In this document: positions 59,030 through 64,000 of the stretch, piece by piece
Layout of the letters: each line of letters starts with the position of its first letter
How positions within the stretch are numbered: position 1 is the first letter of the stretch
Assembly (NCBI GenBank): GCA_033398695.1
Contig: CM065817.1
Location: 67,568,001 to 67,632,000, forward strand
Source of the DNA: Orobanche coerulescens
Lineage: Eukaryota > Streptophyta > Magnoliopsida > Lamiales > Orobanchaceae
Direction: 5' to 3'
DNA length: 64,000 bases
Program-made: the position numbers and the translations under genes
The notes under the pieces: model-generated
The model's input: the letters and a program-made list of their open reading frames with translations, nothing else
Told to the model about the DNA's origin: nothing
Databases searched by the model: none

Positions 59030-59581
59030 TAGCGCACGCTACATACTCCTTTTAGCGTACGCTAATTGGGTATAGGTAGCGCACGCTACCGCTCAGCTTT
59101 AGCGCACGCTAAGGCTACCTTGGCTGCAGTCCAGAAGGTACTGGACTGCAGGTGAGAACAATTGTAGCGCACGCTACGAGTGGTAAGTAGCGCGCTAACG
59201 GGTCGTAGTAGCGCACGCTATATGTGTGGAGTAGCGCGCTAGGGGCGGATCGAGGTTGAGTCCGGTGGCTCTTGGGGCACCGGTTTATTCATAGCGCACG
59301 CTATGCTTTGTTGTTAGCGTCATGACGATATATTAGCGCACGCTAAATAATGGTTGTAGCGCACGCTATCGAGGTTAGATCAGAGGGCAGATGGTTTTCT
59401 GGACTCCAGTACTGGGCGTCAAATATTTCGCTAGCGCACGCTAACAATGGATATTAGCGCACGCTAGTAGTATGGCCGTAGCGCACGCTACAAAGAGGTA
59501 CGTAGCGCGCGCTACCGTGTTCGGACAGTGGGTACTGGACTACCCAAATTACTCGTTAGCGCACGCTATGCACAAGGGCTA
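59030..59581 (+). promoter_or_regulatory. phased CpG palindrome array upstream of RE10 TATA
   Basis: Seventeen full sites and one half-decayed site (59315), mainly TAGCGCACGCTA. Starts: 59030, 59053, 59077, 59100; 59165, 59188, 59209, 59232; 59292, 59315, 59334, 59357; 59432, 59455, 59479, 59503; 59547, 59570. Steps are mostly 23-24 bp, in groups of four separated by about 45-75 bp. The sites at 59188 and 59232 are 10-bp forms (TAGCGCGCTA). Confidence 0.85.
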
Positions 59582-59603
59582 GCGCACGCTAACCTGGACT
59601 GAG

Positions 59604-59610
59604 TATAAAT
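59604..59610 (+). promoter_or_regulatory. RE10 LTR TATA box
   Basis: TATAAATTGGACAG begins 23 bp after the last palindrome ends. Confidence 0.65.
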
Positions 59611-61280
59611 TGGACAGTTAGTCAGACTTCTTCATTTGTTCATCTCATTTCATTCCTTCGGTAGTTTTGGGCGATTTCGAGCGATTCGGAGAGGATTCTT
59701 CGAGGTGTAATCATCAATCATCATCTTCAAGTTCATCTTTCGGATTGATCATCATTTCATCATCTTCATCACATCGAATCAAAGGTATTAATCTCTTGGA
59801 TCTAGAATTTCGGATTTTTGGGTTTTCCTTCCGATTTCTTCGTGTAAGCTTGGATTATCATTGGGATATGTTAAGTTATGGATTATCTACTTGGATAAAT
59901 ATATTCCTCCGGATTTAATGGTTATTTTCGGAATTGTTTTCAAGAACCCTTGGGGTTGACTTCGGTTAATTGGGGATTTTCCGATTGATGTCGTTATAAT
60001 CATGAATTATGGATTTCTAATGGATTATTGATATCATTGAAGTGTTTTGTTAGTTCGAAATACTCATTTTGGTGTGGGTTTCGACATATTCGGGATTGGA
60101 TATTTCCGAAGTTGTGCGGTCGGTTATGTATTCGTTGGAATGCCCCTTTGAGTTTGATTATCGTTGTTTCGATCTTTGGGTTAGTCGTGTTTTGTTGTTT
60201 GATACGTGTATTGAACGATTGTTGGTAATGATTGTTATTCAAGGTTGTTCGAGCGATTGGTATCTTGGTTAGGACGTTGTTCGTGGACGGACATTCTTCA
60301 TCGGTATTGAGTAAGTTAAATCTTACTCGGTTAAAAGGATACCAATTCCTTTTGTTGTTGATTGCTCATAATCATAATTCATTCATCATAATAATAATCA
60401 TTTTGAGACTTGTAATTGTCGAATAATCATTTCATTCACGAGGAACGACGGTTCCAAATCATTTCATTGGGTTATCAATCACGTCACTATTACTTTCATA
60501 TCGGTGAGTCATCTTGGCCTTGTCTAATTATTATTCATTGATATTCATCACGGTCATTCTCGTTCATGTGACCTTCCGGGTTCATATTGCGTGGCCGGGT
60601 GTGGCTGTGTGGAATTTTTAGTCGGGCACACGATGGTCATGTATTGGGTTCACCGATACATTGGACCGTGCACACGGTAACGCTTACCTCCGTGAGACTA
60701 ATTAGGTACAAGGACGGGTGTGTCCGGTCATTCGTCTTGTACACTTGCACAGAACATTACGGGCGTACTATGATACTCCTCTTCAGCGTAATTCATAATT
60801 AAGAATATTTCATAACTTCAGTTAATTCATGATTGTGTAATTTCAACCCTTGAGGATTGTTGTTCTGTGTAACTGACCCCGTTGGGGGATTTTGTTTTCA
60901 GGTCACGGCAAGGCAAAGGCACGGGAAGAGCATGTTGACGGCGACGAGTCCCAGTGATACTAGTAGGGGGCCCCAGTCATTCCGTTTGTTCAGTCATTTT
61001 CAGTTATTTCAGTTATTCCGTCATTTGTATTTTCCGCTGCAAATTCCGTTTGAGATGTTTATTTATTCAGGGTGGTGTATTTTATCTTCATATAAAATAC
61101 ACTAGTATTCGGTATTGTCCTGGTGTGTTGTACTTAAACTCCTCATCGGAGTATTTGGTAATATAATGTGGTTCGGTACTACAATTATATTATTTAATTC
61201 ATCATTTTCATTTGCCTGGTGGGTCCCAGTCGGGGATTCACGGCACTGTAATATCCGCCTAGTTTGGGGTGTTACAGAGT

Positions 61281-61292
61281 TGGTATCGGAGC
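61281..61292 (+). other. RE10 primer-binding site
   Basis: TGGTATCGGAGC, four bases inside the LTR end. Same variant as RE4 and RE6. 61293-61770 is leader. Confidence 0.88.
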
Positions 61293-61770
61293 GTGGTTTT
61301 GAATACTACCCTCCAAGTCATGTCTCATTTGAAATCATCGTCGTCGGACTAGTATCATTGGACTTTCGCGTCACGTGTGACCTGTGCAAATGCCGAGCCA
61401 ATCAGACCAAGAACTGTAAGATTTCTAATGCCATGGTATAATTTCTGGCATTAATCATTCATTCATAATTCATCAGTTAACAATCCTCAATCATCATTGT
61501 CATTTTGACCGGGACGGTCAGGTTAACTCATTAATCAGTCAATTCATTTCATTGTTCAGTTGTGGATCAGGAAGATCAAATCATTAATCTTGTTAACTCA
61601 TTCAAGATAATCATTTCGGTAACTTCATCAGATAATCATGTCACGTCAATTAATCATTCATGTAATCGCTGTATTTGAGCGCGTATGCTCATTTTCATCA
61701 TTTCATCATATAATCATAATGTGATACTCATGCGAGATATATAATCATCATATGACTTTCCACTTCAGTA

Positions 61771-62380
61771 TGGAAAGGGCTGGCAGAGGACGTGGAGGAC
61801 GAGGCCGTGGAGCGGGCCGAACCCCGAGAGCTCGTGTAAATACACGTGCAAACGCGAGGAATAATGCTAATTCATCGAGCAGCGACGCTGCCACTCATTC
61901 ACCTAGACGCGATCATTCATTATCGGGGAGTCGTACCCGGGACACGGCTCAGTCAGAGGGTTTCCGTGTTGATCCACTCGCTTTTATGCGGTGGCATGAT
62001 GGCCCAAATGACTCGGATGGCTCGGTTGATGGAGACGATGCATAACTCCGTCAATCGGAATCGCAGCTCCTCCGCCGCCACCTCGAGGCAAGAGAGGAAT
62101 GTGAGTAACATCATCGGCGATATCTCTCGCGAGGCCACCTACTTTTGAGGGCTCGTCGAGCCGGCAGATATCATTCATTGGCTCGAGCATTTCGAGAAGT
62201 TTGTTTGCTATGGTAGAGTGTCCCGAGGGACACAAAGTTTCGTTGCGGCTTACTACCTTGGTAAGAGCGCACATTCTTGGTGGTTGTCCTTGAAGCCCAC
62301 CGAAGGATCTTGTACTTGGGATCGATTCAAGACTCTCATGATGGAGAGGTATTATCCGGCCCCACTCGAGAGGCCAAGTC
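61771..62380 (+). pseudogene. RE10 gag, N-terminal and capsid part, frameshifted
   Basis: The ATG at 61771 (MERAGRGRGGRGRGAGR) is preferred over 61752 by comparison with RE4. The first frame runs to 62045 and breaks near 61985-62000. The following text (62050-62380) in other frames corresponds to the capsid domain of RE4, including the SWWLSLKPTEGSC-like segment. Several single-base gaps are visible against RE4. Nonfunctional. Confidence 0.85.
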
Positions 62381-62385
62381 ATTAA

Positions 62386-63459
62386 TTGCTCACTCCCGAC
62401 CTTTCGGCAGACGAGGATGTTCTCGCCATTGCCGAGAAATTTCAGGAACTTCTTCCGTTCGCCTCATCTATCATTCACTCAGAAGCGGACAAGATCAAGT
62501 ATTTCAGCAAGAGGCTGAAACCCCGTATGAGACTTCAGTTACTTAATCATAATTGCACCACGTTGGCCGAGTTCATTGAGAAGGCTCTTACCTACGAGCT
62601 TACTGCTAAGGAAATTGCTAAGCAGCAACCTTCGTCTGCTAGCAAGAAATCGAAGAATCGTAATCAGTCTGAAGGCGGTCAGACAATTTTCAAGAAACCC
62701 CGTGCGGGCTCTGCTTTTTCTGAGCGACCTTCGGTGTCGTCTAAACCCGCGGAATCTCAATCTCGAGCGGCCAGTTCGGCCATCACCTGTTTTAACTGTG
62801 GGGAACTTGGTCACCTCAGTACCAAGTGTCCGAGGCAGACTATCACATGTCATAATTGTGGAATTGCTGGGCATAAGGCCCGTTTTTGCCGTAGGGACTC
62901 CAAACCTACTCAGACGTCATCTCAGGCACCTAAGCAGTCAGCCGTTCAGAATCAGGCCACTCAATCAGCGTCGTTTAAAACGACAGGAGCGACTAAAGGT
63001 GGAGCTTTTAGTCAGCAGACGGGAGCGTCCGGTGCCGGGACTAGCAAGCCCCGGATTTATGAGATGAAGAAGACCGATGATCCAGAGGCCCGAATGATCT
63101 CAGGTACACTCGATATTCTATCTCAACCTGTGTGTACTCTTTTCGATACTGGTGCAGCGCAGTCATTCATTTCCGAGTCATGTTTGAGTAGACTATGTCA
63201 GGTAGTGCTACTAGTTGTGAGCCTTATGTCATTGGCCTACCCGATGGTAGACGAATTATCGGTAATCGTGAGATTCGTGATTGTCCGATTGGGCCATGGT
63301 CGTGTATGGCCAGCGGACCTAATCGTGGTAGATTTGCCGAGGGACGACATCATCTTTGGAATAGATTGGATGGAACTACATGATGCCATCAATAGAGTAC
63401 GAAAGCGTTTGGTCACTATCATTTCGAACGATGGAGTTGAATGTGTGTTTCGGAGGTAA
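62386..63459 (+). pseudogene. RE10 Gag C-terminus and protease, long open part
   Basis: 357 codons. Two CCHC knuckles, CFNCGELGHLSTKC and CHNCGIAGHKARFC, lie in tandem at about residues 135-167. The protease active site VCTLFDTGAAQSFIS follows, with the second strand DDIIFGIDWMELHD. Between them (about 63195-63310) the frame slips and returns, since the expected CEPYVIGLPDGRRIIGN text is in the neighbouring frame. The protease core is therefore damaged although the ORF stays open. Confidence 0.88.
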
Positions 63460-63488
63460 TCCCTACTGCTCGTAAAGTCATTAATTTG

Positions 63489-64000
63489 ATGAAAGCAGTA
63501 AGATTACTCAATCAGGGATGTGTCGGTTATTGGTGCTATATGGCCAAAACCGAGAAATCATCAGTAATATTGACGGATATCCCGGTGGTGAGGGAATATG
63601 CCGATGTTTTTCCAGACGAGTTACCTGGCTTGCCTCCACAGAGGGATGTGGAATTCACGATTGAGTTGGAGCCTGGTACGTCCCCGATATCGAAGGCACC
63701 GTATCGGATGGCCCCGACCGAAATGCAGGAATTAAAGAACCAACTTGAAGAGTTGTTCGAGAAGGGTTATATTCGACCGAGTGCGTCCCCGTGGGGAGCA
63801 CCAGTGTTATTTGTCAAGAAGAAGGATGGTTCATTCCGCTTATGTATTGATTATCGGGAGTTGAACAGGGTGACGATCAAGAATAAGTATCCCTTACCCC
63901 GGATTGATGATCTCTTAGATCAACTTCAGGGAGCTTCGGTATTTTCCAAGATCGACTTAAGATCTGGATATCATCAGTTGCGGATTCGAGAGTCGGATAT
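63489..64000 (+). CDS. pol: RE10 reverse transcriptase, open to window end
   Basis: Open from the ATG at 63489 to the edge (about 170 codons), in the usual polyprotein manner without a real start of its own. The PR-RT linker reads [14 protein letters not shown] and [20 protein letters not shown] follows with [58 protein letters not shown] and [19 protein letters not shown]. No defect is visible in this part. The catalytic YIDD-type box would lie just beyond the window. This is the best preserved pol segment here apart from RE5 RT. Confidence 0.92.
   Translation, partial: MKAVRLLNQGCVGYWCYMAKTEKSSVILTDIPVVREYADVFPDELPGLPPQRDVEFTIELEPGTSPISKAPYRMAPTEMQELKNQLEELFEKGYIRPSASPWGAPVLFVKKKDGSFRLCIDYRELNRVTIKNKYPLPRIDDLLDQLQGASVFSKIDLRSGYHQLRIRESD

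Larger units (their letters stand above)
58801..61276 (+). repeat. RE10 5' LTR (2476 bp)
   Basis: TGTAATACCC start and GGTGTTACA end. U3 of about 800 bp with the densest palindrome array of the window, TATA box at 59604-59610, then about 1.65 kb of R/U5 in which the listed small ORFs are chance frames. Confidence 0.9.
58801..64000 (+). mobile_element. RE10: Ty3/gypsy element, 5' LTR to RT, same family as RE4
   Basis: LTR 58801-61276, Met-type primer site 61281-61292, gag, protease and an open RT running off the window. Inserted in RE9 gag (target copy GAGGC, 58796-58800). Gag, primer variant and promoter words match RE4. Confidence 0.92.

Overview
The window reads as repeat-rich heterochromatic DNA of a flowering plant, probably a eudicot. 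Supporting signs are Ty3/gypsy LTRs starting TGTAACxCCC with an initiator-Met-type primer site (TGGTATCAGAGC), Tat/Athila-type elements with a TGGCGCC primer site, a copia element of SIRE-like type, a SINE tail of the kind common in plants, and a plant LOG-type cytokinin enzyme. I found no ordinary host gene, tRNA, rRNA or CRISPR array. Almost every base belongs to nested or broken retrotransposons, numbered RE1-RE10 here.

Layout. 1-4790: RE1, minus strand, broken gag-pol plus its 5' LTR. 4883-5014: a SINE tail on a short stretch of older DNA. 5436-27407: RE2, minus strand, a tandem LTR-gag-LTR-gag-LTR structure with no pol. Inside its middle LTR sits RE3 (12431-18906, plus strand), a complete element without gag or pol that carries an intronless, open LOG-like coding sequence and a second unknown ORF. 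27408-32040: RE4, minus, gag fragment plus a 5' LTR that holds a 757-bp MITE with a GCC-rich core. 32041-46049: RE5, minus, a gag-pol element split by RE4 and by RE6. 32582-42347: RE6, minus, two 3.7-kb LTRs around 2.4 kb without coding capacity. 46050-53703: RE7, minus, a decayed chromovirus with chromodomain remnant. 53704-56155: RE8, plus, copia. 56156-58800: RE9, plus, Tat/Athila-like with an open gag. 58801 to the end: RE10, plus, same family as RE4, cut off in the reverse transcriptase. From 45574 rightwards the insertions are nested one in another: RE5 holds RE7, which holds RE8, which holds RE9, which holds RE10.

The strongest unexplained signal is shared promoter architecture. In seven of the eight LTR families whose promoter region I can see, the DNA just upstream of the LTR TATA box carries an array of short CpG-containing palindromes. 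Six families (copia, Tekay-like and Tat/Athila-like) share one 12-bp form, TWRCG-NN-CGYWA, with starts repeatedly 22-23 bp apart, about two helical turns. A seventh (RE9) uses a different GC palindrome in pairs 21 bp apart. The sequence between sites is not conserved. This looks like convergent or exchanged binding sites for a host factor. The second notable object is RE3, a retrotransposon that has taken up a cytokinin-activating enzyme gene and kept it open.
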